A stretch of 64,000 nucleotides of DNA from Hydra vulgaris (Eukaryota > Cnidaria > Hydrozoa > Anthoathecata > Hydridae): the NCBI RefSeq assembly GCF_038396675.1, contig NC_088921.1, positions 47,572,501 through 47,636,500 on the forward strand. Reading direction: 5' to 3'. The translations under genes were made by a program, and so were the position numbers. Below, piece by piece: positions 1-10,234 of this stretch. The first letter of the stretch is position 1; each line of letters opens with the position of its first letter. The notes under the pieces are model-generated. The model was not told the DNA's origin, searched no databases, and worked only from the letters and a program-made list of their open reading frames with translations.

Positions 1-581
1 CAAACATCTTGAAGCTGTATGGAATCGCCAGGTATTGGAGGTGCTAAAGTAGGTCCTGAAAATGGGGGAGGAAGATTCATTTTATTCATTAAATGTAATA
101 CTTGGATATAAAACTTGGGTATTGTGGCTAAAGCGTTTGCAATATTTGTCAAAATCATAACATTAGGTTCTGGATATTGATAACTTAAATGCTTAGGAAA
201 TTCATGGGTTATACCAAGTTTTGGACAAATGCCAGCATTTTGTTCCTCCTCCTCTATTACTTGGATTTCATTTTCTGATTTATCTTTCTTATCTGTATAG
301 TCTAAAATTATCTTACTTTGTAGCTTATTTGCTATTTTAGTAAGATGTGGTTTAGCATACTCCGCAACCAGCTTTTGACCTAAAAGTTCAAATTGATGTA
401 AAGATTCAAGAGCTTGTTTTGCTAAAAATGGATTTTGAAACGATGCGAAGCAAGTATTCTTCATTTTTCCGAATTGAGACATGCAAACAATCTCTTCAGC
501 ACCAAACAAAAGGAGAAATTGTTTCTTATCGTTGTCAGAAAATTCATTAGGAAAATTTTTAATTATTAACCTTGAACCCAT
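1..581 (-). CDS. RNPC3: RNPC3 (U11/U12 snRNP 65 kDa protein), 5' part, cut by window edge
   Basis: The protein is a component of the U11/U12 di-snRNP of the minor (U12-type) spliceosome and acts in the nucleus. The ATG is at 581 and the frame is open through 193 codons to base 1. Residues 4-75 read as an N-terminal RRM: RNP2-like LIIKNF at 5-10 and RNP1-like KNTCFASF at 41-48, then HQFELLGQKLVAEYAKPH. Around residues 150-180 comes ANALATIPKFYIQVLHLMNK, which matches the conserved linker block of vertebrate RNPC3 very closely. The middle is acidic and lysine-rich. The second RRM, which in the known protein binds U12 snRNA, must lie beyond the left edge. No intron is visible in this part. The family call is firm; completeness cannot be judged. 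Confidence 0.9.
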   Translation of the reverse strand, partial: MGSRLIIKNFPNEFSDNDKKQFLLLFGAEEIVCMSQFGKMKNTCFASFQNPFLAKQALESLHQFELLGQKLVAEYAKPHLTKIANKLQSKIILDYTDKKDKSENEIQVIEEEEQNAGICPKLGITHEFPKHLSYQYPEPNVMILTNIANALATIPKFYIQVLHLMNKMNLPPPFSGPTLAPPIPGDSIQLQDV

Positions 582-774
582 TTTCTTTCAAACAATAATA
601 AAATTGTTTTAAATTGTTTTGAAGTTAAACTATAGGAGTAATTAGTTAAAATTGATAAATAACTAAGCACATGATTAAATGAATTTACGCTATATTTTCG
701 TTCCCAGGAAACCACACACTTTTAGATACGGTTTTTGGATACCGCAACGCGCAACGGGAAAAACCCTAAATCAC
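582..774. other. RNPC3 upstream region
   Basis: This is AT-rich sequence between the RNPC3 start codon and the transposon at 779. It would hold the 5' leader and promoter of RNPC3 on the minus strand, but I see no convincing TATA or initiator element. Confidence 0.4.
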
Positions 775-1099
775 AAATGAAGACCACAATGGAAAAAACG
801 GCAGTCACATTTTTATAATTTTTCAGTTATGGCCCTTGGGTAATAAAGCATTGAAAAATGCTTCTTTTAAGCCAAGTTTCAAATGAAAAAACCGACATAG
901 TCTATGGTAAAATGGAATAAGAAAATATGGTATACAATGGAAAAAACAGCAGTGTCCACCAGTGACAAGGAAAGAAAAGGCAGGGTCCATATAATAACGT
1001 TATATGTGACTCTGCCGTTTTGATTTCCATTGTGATCTTCATATCTTTAATTATTTCATAATTATTATTTGCTACACTTAATGGCTTTTTTATTTTAAA

Positions 1100-1432
1100 T
1101 TAATACTTTTTGAGCACGTAAACACCTATGCCTCCGCCTTTTTTATTGCTTCCTCGTGGTTGGCTAATTAGTTTGTAATTTGCCAAACTATAATTAGAAT
1201 TCAACTCTAGAGGACATTCTGAATCATGCCAAGTCTCTGACAGAGATATGACGTCGAACGTGTAATTTATAATAGATAGAAATTCTTTAAACTTTTCAAA
1301 ATTTTGCCGCATGCTTCTTATGTTTAAGTGTAATATAGAAAGTAAATTTAAATCTTTTTTTATTTTAAATTCATAAGGATCAAAATAGGGTGTTTTTATT
1401 AAGCTCATTTGAGTTCCAGTACACAAGCTCAT
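1100..1432 (-). pseudogene. Non-LTR retrotransposon endonuclease fragment
   Basis: The minus-strand frame contains LHLNIRSMRQNFEKF, then DVISLSETWHDS and a glycine-rich GGGIGVYV. This is the N-terminal block of the AP-endonuclease domain of CR1/Jockey-type LINEs (N of HLNIRS, E of SETW as catalytic residues). Only about 100 residues are present and no RT follows. It lies inside the 779-4335 DNA transposon, antisense and just upstream of its first exon, so it is a nested or captured fragment. Near 1405-1450 a block of about 24 bp (AAGCTCATTTGAGT...CCAGTACACAA) is repeated in tandem at its edge, possibly a scar of the insertion. Confidence 0.65.
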
Positions 1433-1471
1433 TTGAGTAACCAGTACACAAAGAATCTATACTAAAACAAA

Positions 1472-3974
1472 ATGGCTGACTACGATGCTACACCTATTGT
1501 TACAGTCAAGCCAAAAAAGAGAAAGAAAAATGGCAGTAAGAAAGACATAGCAAAGAAACAGAGGTTGTCATCTCATGTAACTGGCCCTGACTGTAAATGT
1601 ATAAGACTTAAATGCTTTCAAACAGTCAAAGAAGAGAATAGAGCCTTGCTCCTCGAGTCATTCAATGCATTACCAACAAAGGATGCTCAGGTGAGTTCTT
1701 CTTTTAAGTTTTAAATTAAACTCTTTAAATATAGTTCTAGACTATTTTTTTATTTATAATACTAGCTCTAGATTTAGGTCTGGACCTAGATTCATAGTTT
1801 TAATGCACCTGTTATTCCACCATGATCATGTTGATTAAATAAGACAAAGAGTTTCTCATTCTCATTTTCATTCAAATTTAGTTAGGTCTAGAATAGCTAG
1901 ACCTGTACATCTGAATCATAACCATGGTAGACATCTGGTTGTATTACTGTGTTATGATACCCAAGGCTGGTATTGTATGTTTAATAGGCATTTTTAACTT
2001 AGTTTTTTAGTGGGGTGGACCCAATATCACAGTTCATTGTTCTATTTGAACGCAGCATACAAATTTATTAATTCTAACAAAGTAGGTAGGCTTATATATT
2101 TTCAAATTTTATAAAAATGCTTGTGTTTCCAAAGATGTGTGACCGGTTGCGTTAATAATCTTACATTGCTTCTTTTTACAGGATTCCTATCTTGCTTCAC
2201 TAATCACAGTCGCGGAGATTAGCCGAAAAAGACCTCGAAAGGAAGAACCTAAAAGTGCAAACAGTCACAGCTATCACTATAAAGTATTCCTGAAGAGTAC
2301 AGATGATGTTGACCCAGATTCATTTGCCTATGTTTGCTTTCAAGCCTTCATCTCCATCTTTGGAATTAAGAAAGGGAGACTTGAGACTATCAAGAGAAGT
2401 CTTGCTACTACAGGTAATTTATACTATTAGCAATAGTTTTTTGTTTCAGTTTGTGGAATAAAAAAGCTATTTTTTCTTATCATAGTTAATGTAAAAAAAA
2501 TGCACATTTTTCTATAATCCTTTCTTATCTATATATTAATATTTTTCAATATTTAAAAAGAAATGTTGAAATTCATAAAGAGTGCTGTTATTCTCTGAAC
2601 ATGTATTTTTATAACTTTTTTTTAATTTTTTTTACTCACCCCAGGCCTGCCTCCTGTTGATGGACGAGGAAAGCATGGCAGTCATCACAAAATATCTGAT
2701 GAACTGCGGCAGAGAATAAGAGACCACATCTCTTCGTTTAGGGGTCGGCAGTCTCATTACTCACAAGAGAAGACGAGACGGTTGTACCTGCCAGAAGAAC
2801 TCAGCATCTCCAAGATGTTTGATTTATATCAAGAGAAGTGGCCAGGAGACATATGTATGAGTATGAGTCATACAGGCTTATATTCAACAACGATTTTAAC
2901 ATTGGCTTTGGGTACCCAAGAACCGACACTTGCTCAGCTTGCGACCAGTTCTTGGCAAAAATAGAAATTGCTACAAAGACTCTTGAATCAGACCCAACAA
3001 ATGAAGTCCTCATAAGGGACCTGAAGCAGTTAAAATTTCAAAAAGATCTCCACCAGCGAAAGGCTGACACATTCTACCGGAGAAAAAGAGACGCTAAGCG
3101 AAGGGCCAAGATTACACCTCATCTTGAGGCCTTTACGTTTGACTACCAAAAAAATGTCAACCTACCCAACAAGTCCACCAATGACTTTTACTACAACAGA
3201 AAGCTCACATACCAATCATTTAACATTCACCAACTATCAACTGATGATGTTTTTCTTTACTGCTATGATGAGACTGTCGCTAGGAAAGGTTCAGATGAGG
3301 TGGCTTCTTTCCTGTATGACCACATCACAACCAAGGTCAGCGAAGAGGTTACTCACCTTGAACTATTCTGCGATTCCTGCTCAGGACAGAATTAGAACTT
3401 TACCCTGATTCGGTTTTTAGATTATATGGTACACCATAGAAAAAGGTTTACCTCAGTGACAGTGACATTCCCTGAGCGCGGACATTCTTATATGGAGTGT
3501 GACAGGGACATGGGTCCAGTAAATACAAAGTCTAGTGCTAGTGTTCCAGAAGACTAAATAAAAATATTTAGTGAAGCACGAAAACATCCTACACCATTTA
3601 ACGTGACTGATGTTAAACAGGATCTGGTCAAAAACTTCTCCGGCTTTCTAAGGCCATTGTATAAGAAAGGCTGCCCGTTCCCCACGCGCCCCATTCGGGA
3701 AATGGTTTTTAACAAGGATGAAGGTCCAGGGACCGTTTGTCACAGAGACTCATGGAACGGTATTTTCTTGAAAACAAGCATCATTGTTCCAACGAGAAAA
3801 AACAATTTTTCAGTATGCACAGCAGTGCCAGTAGCTTTGTATGAAGACAGACTGGCTATATCAGCTGCAAAGTACAAAGACCTCCAAGTCCTCAAAAAAT
3901 TTACCACCAATGAGGCATTCTATGATGCTCTGCCGTATGACAATAAAGTTGAAGATGAGGGTCAAGACCAGTGA
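1472..3974 (+). pseudogene. Transposase of the 779-4335 element, three exons, disabled
   Basis: Exon 1 is 1472-1690 (basic start MADYDATPIVTVKPKKRKK), donor GTGAGT. Exon 2 is 2182-2413, after TTTTTACAG. Exon 3 starts at 2645 after CACCCCAG; splice phases agree. The product shows GRGKHGSHHKISDE, then LYLPEELSISKMFDLYQEK, GYPRTDTCSACDQFL, FCDSCSGQN, ERGHSYMECDRDMG and a C-terminal block ending near 3974. These motifs (Cys pairs, CDxCxGQN, GHxxxxxDRD) are typical of a widespread, poorly characterised transposase class in cnidarians and insects. Disablements: a frameshift near 2840-2855, a stop at 3393 right after SGQN where the family continues, and a stop near 3555. It is therefore non-functional. 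The exact superfamily was not verified. Confidence 0.7.
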
Positions 3975-4374
3975 ATGTTCATGCATTTTTTATTTTTTTA
4001 TTTGTTTAAAATAAAAAAAATTTAAAATTTAATGGTTTTATATAGTTATTTCTTATGTGTTACAATAGAAAAACAGGCAAAGTCCTAATCAACGGAAAAA
4101 ACAGCAGAGTCCAATCTGAACACATTTTGAAAAAACAAAATTTTCCATGAGCTAACATGATTTTCAGAATATTTATTTGTTAAAATTTGATGCTTAAATG
4201 GATGACCTTCCCTTAAAAATTAAAAGAATTGACAGTTTCTCACATAATTTGTAATAAAAAGGTTTCAAACCTTTAATTTAGGTTTTCTCAAAATGTGAAA
4301 AATGTGACTCTGCTGTTTTTTCCATTGTGCTCTTCAAATCTGCAACAAATTTTTGTATTTTTTTTTTTTTTTTA

Positions 4375-4478
4375 GGTTAGTTAGGTGCTCCCAGAAGTCC
4401 TCAAGGTCTTATCACAGAGAACCGCGGGAAAGCATTTAACTAGAAGTTTACGCCTCCTTTCTTACTAATGTCGCTTAT
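4375..4478 (-). mobile_element. tRNA-derived SINE, 5'-truncated copy
   Basis: A T-run at 4360-4373 is followed by GGTGCTCCCAGAAGTCCTC, the CACAGAGAACCGCGG block and CGCCTCC. This is the reverse complement of the 3' body of the SINE at 4702-4880. The tRNA-like head is missing. It begins about 40 bp right of the 4335 transposon end. Confidence 0.7.
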
Positions 4479-4701
4479 TGGGCTAGAGGTGGTCTAACTT
4501 TATTATTTGTATGAGAGGTTCAGGGGCCTCTTGCAAATTGAAGGAGCTTTTTTTTTTTTTTGTAATGCCTAGTGGAAAGGTTTTTAGGATTCGGATGACT
4601 GTATTTTAGGGAGAAAAGGGGTCTACCCACTAGCCACGGTACTGTTGATAGCTACAAAAATGACAGGAAGATTTCTCTATAACTTAACTTACTACGTAAT
4701 A
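4479..4701. other. Spacer between two inverted SINEs
   Basis: AT-rich spacer with a T-run near 4549 and no ORF or recognisable element. The flanking SINEs face in opposite directions, so transcripts through here could fold. Confidence 0.4.
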
Positions 4702-4880
4702 GCAGCCGTGGCGTAATGATAGCGCCCTTGCCTCAGAAACAAAGGATCGTGGTTCAAACCCCACCACTGGGAAAGTTTTGCGACATCGGTTAGGAAGGAG
4801 GCGTAAACTTCCAACTAAATGCTCAACCGCAGTGCTCTGTTATAAGACCGTAAGGACTTCTTGGGGCACCTAAAAAAAAA
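4702..4880 (+). mobile_element. tRNA-derived SINE, near full length
   Basis: The head GCAGCCGTGGCGTAATGATA carries an A-box-like TGGCGTAATGATAGCGC. A B box GGTTCAAACCC is at 4751-4761, so it has an internal RNA polymerase III promoter. The body carries GGAAGGAGGCGTAAACTTCC and CTTCTTGGGGCACC and ends in an A-run at 4872-4880. Other copies of the same family are at 4375, 7809, 37246 and 37388. Confidence 0.8.
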
Positions 4881-6105
4881 TATTAGGTAGAAGAGGGCAA
4901 AAGGGACGCCTTAAAAACAAACCCTTGTTGAAGATAAACTAATCATAAGTAACAATAATTTCTTACAAGTTTCTTTACAAGTTGATAAAAATAAAAAAAT
5001 AAAAATTGAAAAATAAACTACGGTAAGCAAAATAACGAAACTCTATGGTAGCAATTTTTTTATACTTTGCAAGTGAATTAGGCGAAACGGGACATTTAAA
5101 GAGCAAGAGTCATTTTTTGATTAAAAAGCTTAAAAATAAAAAAATGCAAGCTGTCTAGCATTTAAACATGTTCAGACATAAAAAGATTACATAACTAAAT
5201 ACACTACACGCCATTACACCACTAAAAGGTAATAGATAATTTTTGCGTTTTAGAAACGAAAAAATAAAGCTTTTAACATTAACACAAAATAATTAGAATA
5301 CAACAGAATAACAAAAAACAACAGAATAATTTGGCACCAAAATCAATGGTTAAGTTTATCCTGGAAGAACGTAAAAATTATATTCGGAATACGATATACC
5401 CAAGAGCGGATCCATGTTGGTGGTGGAGGGGGACCAAGGGGGCAATCTCCTTAAATATTTTTGAAATAGTTTTTTTACTTAAATTTATATATTTAACGAA
5501 GCATGTTGTTTGAAATCGGAAAGAAATTAGGCAAGCTGTTCAAAATTGATAAAAAACTTTAATAGATTTGTGTGGTGAAAAAAATTTGGACTATTGGATA
5601 TCAATATGACGTAATTTCATACTTTATTATTGGATCAACCAAATCACTAATTGCTCCCTCCACCTCTTCCTGACTAGATGGTCAAGATCCGCCCCTGGAT
5701 ATTCCAAGTACTCAAATTACTAATCAAAATAATAATTTTTGCGTTTTATTGGGAAATGCTTTTAAAAAAACAAACTTTTACTGATAATCCATAAAATGAC
5801 TTTTCCATTGACTTGATGTAAAATAAAAGATAGTGTTAAGCCCCTATTGACAAAACAAATTAAAGGCATTTTATAAAATAAAAAAATTTTAAATAAAGTA
5901 AAATAGTTTACAATTGTTTATTTTTTTTTATTTTACTTTTTTTTTTATATTTATTTGCATTCAATAAAAAAAATTGCAATTACAGAATAGCTTAATTACA
6001 AATATAATCGGTAGGATTTCCAGAAGATCATACAATCTTACCATGAAGCCCTTTACAATATCAAATATAATAAGAATAACTGAAAAAAAAATCAAATAAA
6101 CAAAT
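4881..6105. other. AT-rich region without a recognised gene
   Basis: No coding signal I trust. A 60-codon frame at 5331-5513 shows no family resemblance. The segment at 5398-5420 (CCAAGAGCGGATCCATG) and its counterpart at 5680-5705 (GGTCAAGATCCGCCCCTGGAT) look like the two ends of a small, decayed hAT-type repeat of about 300 bp. Confidence 0.35.
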
Positions 6106-6109
6106 AAAA

Positions 6110-6970
6110 ATAAATTAACATAAACTATATAAAACTGTGTATTTAAAATATAATTTTACTGGATAAAATATATGAAACAAAAGAACTAAAAACAAGAAAA
6201 AATATTTTCCTTTGAAAAATAATAAATTGATAACTTCTTTTAAATTTCGTTTGAAAGAAGTTAAAGTCCCTTTCCAAGGCAAATCAAAATTAGACAAAAC
6301 TATTTTATTCCATAAATATGGACCTTGATAAGAAATGAATAGTTGTTAAAATTTAGTTTGGCAGAAAGGTTCTTGGAGATTTTTTCCATTACGAAGATTG
6401 TATTTGTTCATGGGTTTTACATTATAAAGGTTTATAAGTACATCAGGATATATACGATTTTTACATTTAAACATGAAACATAAAATATTATAAATATTTA
6501 GATCGTATACATTTAAGGCCTCCATTTCTCTCAGAAGTGGTTTTCAATTTGAAGAACGATTTACAAAATTAAGCGAGATGCGTGTTTCTCACGCTGATTA
6601 AGAGATTTAAAAGTTTTGTGCTCGGTTCCCCATACAATATTTTTATAATTTAAATGGCAGTGCATAAACGAATAATATAGTTGTTTTAATTGTTGTTTAT
6701 TTAACATATGTTGAGCTTTATATATAATTCCAATACTTTTTGCAACTTTCATTTAGATATTACCGATTTGTTGTTTCCAGAATAAGTTTCCATCTACAAG
6801 AACTTTAAGAAGTTTTGTAACTTTTTTCCTTTTTAGTATTGAATTATCAATAAAGAGGTCGGGCATCGTATTCGAAAGGTTTTTATTTTTGAATATCGGG
6901 TAAGTGTCCATTTTGTTTTATCGATATTGAGGGACAATCTGTTTTTCTTAAACCAATATTAGATTTTATT
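6110..6970 (-). pseudogene. CR1/Jockey-like LINE reverse transcriptase, C-terminal relic
   Basis: Read on the minus strand from 6970: KKNRLSLNIDKTKW (the NKLSLN-K-K block after the RT active site), then KSIGIIYKAQHMLNK, LKQLYYSFMHCHLNYKNIVW, a segment DLNIYNILCFMFKCKNRIYP and finally GPYLWNKIV. This is the thumb and C-terminal order of CR1/Jockey-class RTs. Stops and frameshifts break it (for example near 6550 and 6770). The catalytic FADD region upstream has decayed beyond recognition. After the stop near 6115 comes a short 3' region. The family placement is approximate. Confidence 0.75.
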
Positions 6971-7370
6971 TAATTCTTGTGTCATATTATTAAAAAGTGT
7001 TTTCATGTGATTGGAATAGGTTTGTCATATTATTAATAATCTTTTGTCATAATTTCATGATGTTATAAATTCATCAATTGATTTCTCATTAAAATAAGGA
7101 ATTTTATTAGATGAGCTTGTTCCGATTGAAGAAAAAAAATTGTTAGATTCAAAAGTAATTTTATGTCACTAAATGATTTATTTTACAATATTAATAATTT
7201 ATTTACAATAATAACAATTAATATTAATAATATATTTACAATAACAACAACTGTAAGATATACTAACTTAGTCTTACTGTTTTACCGTTTTCTTAGTCTT
7301 ACGAGCTCCTTTAATACTGCCTAATTTGAATATAGTATCTAATGATAAAAAAAGTTCTTATAGCTGTTAT

Positions 7371-8460
7371 CAGGGACAGATCCAAGAATTTTTGATGGCG
7401 GAGGGGGTGGATGTCGAAATATTTTTGTATTTTGTACTATATTTGTGTCTCCTAAAAAAAATAGGTAAAAGATTACTACATCTGTCCAACAACATCTGTG
7501 GAGTAGTCCAAGATCATCTGTACACTTTTGTCCAAGATCGTCTATATTTTTCTTTTACTCTGTACAATATCATCTGAAAATTCAACAACCCCTAACAACA
7601 TCTTCAGAAAGATGTAACTACATCTGGTAATTTTTCTCCAAGTTTAATAACATCTGGAAGAATTTTCTCCAGATGTAGTTACATCTGAAAAAATTAATAT
7701 ACGTAACTACATTTGGTTAAAATAATGCATTATTAGTAAACTTTTTTTTTCCAGATGTAGTTACATCTTTAAAAAATCTTATATGTAACTACATCTGGTT
7801 AAAATAATTTTTTATTATTTTTATTTTAGGTGCCCCAAGAAGTCCTAACGGTCTTGTCACAGAGCACCGCGGAAATGCATTTAACCAGGAAGTTCACGCC
7901 TCCTTCCTTACCGTGACGCGAAAATAATGCATTATTAGTTAATTTTTTTTCCAAATGTAGTTACACCTGAAAAAATTTCTATATGAAATAACATCTGGTT
8001 AAAATAATGGATTATTAACTAATATTTTTTTACAGATGTTATTACATCTGAAAAAATAATGCATTATTAGTTAATTCATCGTAAAAATAACTTCATCTTA
8101 AAATTTACAGATGTAGTTACACAGATGTTATTACACTTTGGTAATTTAAAGATGTAACTACATCTGTAATATTCATTTAATTTTTGCACAGATATTATTA
8201 GACACCAATGAAATTTCAGATGTTGTTGGACAGATGTTATTAGACATCAGTAAAGTTTCAGATGTTGTTAGACAGATGTTATTATACCTCATTATATTTA
8301 CAGATGCTGTTGGACAGATGTTATTAGACATGGCAAAAACTGATATTTTTACCCTGACCCCAAAAAAAAGGTCCTCAAAAATATTTTCAGGACTTTTAGA
8401 TTCTGGTGGTGGTGGTGGTGGGGTGCATACCCCCATCCTTCTCCCCTGTATCCGTCACTC
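7371..8460. mobile_element. Non-autonomous hAT-like element with palindromic repeat array
   Basis: The left terminus CAGGGACAGATCCAAG (7371) and the inverted right terminus (reverse complement GAGTGACGGATACAGG, ending 8460) match at 11 of 16 positions. They are flanked by GCTGTTAT (7363-7370) and GCTGTCAT (8461-8468), an 8-bp target duplication with one mismatch, as for hAT. The interior is a degenerate array of palindromes such as AGATGTAGTTACATCT and relatives (CAGATGTTATTAGACATC). No transposase is present. A SINE sits inside at 7809-7920. Frames at 8173-8476 are by-products of the repeats. Confidence 0.6.
7809..7920 (-). mobile_element. SINE, 5'-truncated, nested with target duplication
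   Basis: This is the reverse complement of the SINE 3' body (GGTGCCCCAAGAAGTCC, CACAGAGCACCGCGG, CACGCCTCCTTCC) with a T-rich tail. It is flanked by AAAATAAT at 7801-7808 and 7921-7928, an 8-bp duplication. The A and B boxes are missing. Confidence 0.75.
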
Positions 8461-8468
8461 GCTGTCAT

Positions 8469-9109
8469 ATAGTTAATAAACATAAATAATTACAATTGAT
8501 GATTAATTTATAAAAAAAATTCCATTTGATGAGCAGTAAAAAGTTTTAGGTACACCACTGATTGGGATGTGAGTATATTTTATATCCGAAAATTAAAGAA
8601 CACGAAATTTGTATAAACAATAAATTAATGATAGGACGCCTAATTTATGCATATTTATTTTAAGTAAGAGAAAAGAAGATTGGGAGAAAAGAAATGAGGT
8701 GTCTTCAAGAATATGAGTTAATAAATGGAAATGTGTTCCTTACATAAAAGCGAAATGTCATAAAACAGACTTGTTTAGTCAACATATTAAATATTGAATT
8801 TATTGAAAATGCGATGTTATAAAGTATTTGTTTATTTTGCTTTGAAAATTGTGTAAAAATTGTAAACCGTTTCCTGCTTTCTACCCATCCTTCCCGCGCC
8901 TCTCCCACTCACTCATCTCCTCAATATTAAAGAGAAAAACTTTCTATTAGGTTTCATGAAATTCTTATCTCTTAGACTTCTAAATATTTCTAAAAATAAG
9001 GTACTCAATCTCAAAAGATTGACTGGTTGAAACACACCCGCTTTTCTTTTTTTTATTTAAAAATAATACACCCTATGCGTCTCCATCATGTAAAAAGGTA
9101 TAAATAAAC
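8469..9109. other. Upstream region of the TTC23-like gene
   Basis: AT-rich, no ORF of note. Transcription of the gene at 9110 should start here. I see no clear core promoter; the TATAAATA at about 9099 lies only a few bases from the ATG and is unlikely to be a TATA box. Confidence 0.35.
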
Positions 9110-9245
9110 ATGGCTGATGTTAGCGACAAAGAAAAAAATGACTCGGAATTTGAAGATGATGAAAAAATTGATGTAAATGAGATATCAAAATACAATGAAA
9201 TCAGTGACATAGAACCTAAAAAAACTATAGAAGAAATATCAAATG
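9110..9245 (+). CDS. TTC23: TTC23-like gene, exon 1 (proposed)
   Basis: The ATG at 9110 opens an acidic, serine-rich N-terminus (MADVSDKEKNDSEFEDDEK...) of 45 codons. It ends in a strong donor, G|GTAAGTG at 9246. The exon is 136 nt, leaving one base. The exon at 18365 needs exactly one incoming base, forming a GAA codon, and joining the two gives 441 codons, close to the length of vertebrate TTC23. The join is an inference from phase, strand and length, since the intron would be 9119 bp. Alternatively this is the first exon of another gene, or a small exon lies in between. Confidence 0.6.
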
Positions 9246-9599
9246 GTAAGTGTTTGATATCTATAAAAAAGACTTGAACGTAATGTATTGTTTGTTGATA
9301 AATATATGATATGATGCTACAAATTTGTATCTTTTTAGTTTTTGTACTTTTGTTGTGATTAGTTATCATTTAAGTTTTCTGTTGTTTTGATAACATTTTC
9401 TATAAGCTTTTACTTTTCTTTAAGCTTTTACATTTTTTTGTATTTATTAAGTGTACATTTTTGTTGGTCATTTTTAGAGTGTGATGATATCACTGTGTGA
9501 TTTTATTTGGTTTATTTCTTTTCTTTCTGTTTCTTAAATTTCTTTATATTGACTATTGACTTTAAATAGCCTTCTTTAAATTTTCCTCTCGCAATATTC

Positions 9600-9708
9600 T
9601 TATTGTAGTTGTTGTTATTGTTGTTATTGCTATATTTTTACTATTATTATCATTTTTATTGTTATTATTTTTATTACTAATATTTTAATATTATTATTAT
9701 CATCATTA

Positions 9709-9790
<82 letters not shown>

Positions 9791-9825
9791 TATTATTATT
9801 ATTGATAATAATAATTATATATAAA
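9600..9825. repeat. (TTA)n microsatellite
   Basis: Imperfect, then pure TTA/ATT trinucleotide repeat, purest at 9705-9785. The leucine-rich frame across it is not a gene. Confidence 0.95.
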
Positions 9826-10234
9826 AAGATCAGTATTTTTGGTGTTTACTTAAGATATGTAGCAATACTATTTGTAAATATCTTTGAAATAACTTTTTTC
9901 AAAATATACAATTAAATGATTGGTATGTTACATAATATGTAACATGTCAGCAGAGAAACGAACAGAAACAAACTGTAAATTAAGTCAATCAAACAAATAA
10001 TAAAATATATCTGAGTAAAGTTCTAATATTCAAGGATAATTGAAAATATCTTAATATCAAGTAAGCACCTATTACTAATAATATAATAAGTGATTAATAA
10101 GTAGTAATAATGCTAATGTTTAAAACAAAAATAGCACTAACAAAGCTAACAAGAAATATCAAAGTTTTTATTATGCAGTATAATGTTTTGCCTATAACTA
10201 TTATTACAAATGCGAGAATATTATGCCTGATTTT

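Larger units (their letters stand above)
779..4335 (+). mobile_element. DNA transposon with TIRs and 4-bp AAAT duplication (Sola-like?), degenerate
   Basis: The left end (GAAGACCACAATGGAAAAAA...) and the right end (reverse complement GAAGAGCACAATGGAAAAAA...) are inverted repeats matching over about 36 bp with few mismatches. They are flanked by AAAT at 775-778 and 4336-4339, a 4-bp target duplication. Extra copies of the terminal motif (ATGGAAAAAACAGCAG) occur at about 941 and 4099, and an inverted one at about 1005-1040. These look like subterminal transposase-binding sites. The element carries a spliced, broken transposase on the plus strand and a foreign LINE endonuclease fragment at 1100-1432. 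A 4-bp duplication is the rule for Sola elements, which are common in cnidarians, but the superfamily is an inference. Confidence 0.75.

Noticed and set aside
4702..4780. A tRNA gene on the plus strand
   Set aside because: The tRNA-like head continues into a repeated body found at four other places in the window, so it is a SINE.
5331..5513. A 60-codon ORF
   Set aside because: No domain, no conserved context, and it overlaps a probable decayed repeat end.
7371..8460. CRISPR-like regular repeats
   Set aside because: Repeats are variable, palindromic and irregularly spaced in a eukaryotic transposon; there are no spacers and no cas genes.
8173..8476. Two overlapping frames with repeated SNNICPT-like units
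   Set aside because: They are products of the palindromic repeat array in the hAT-like element, present on both strands, not a repeat protein gene.
9709..9915. A poly-leucine ORF
   Set aside because: It is the TTA microsatellite read in one frame.
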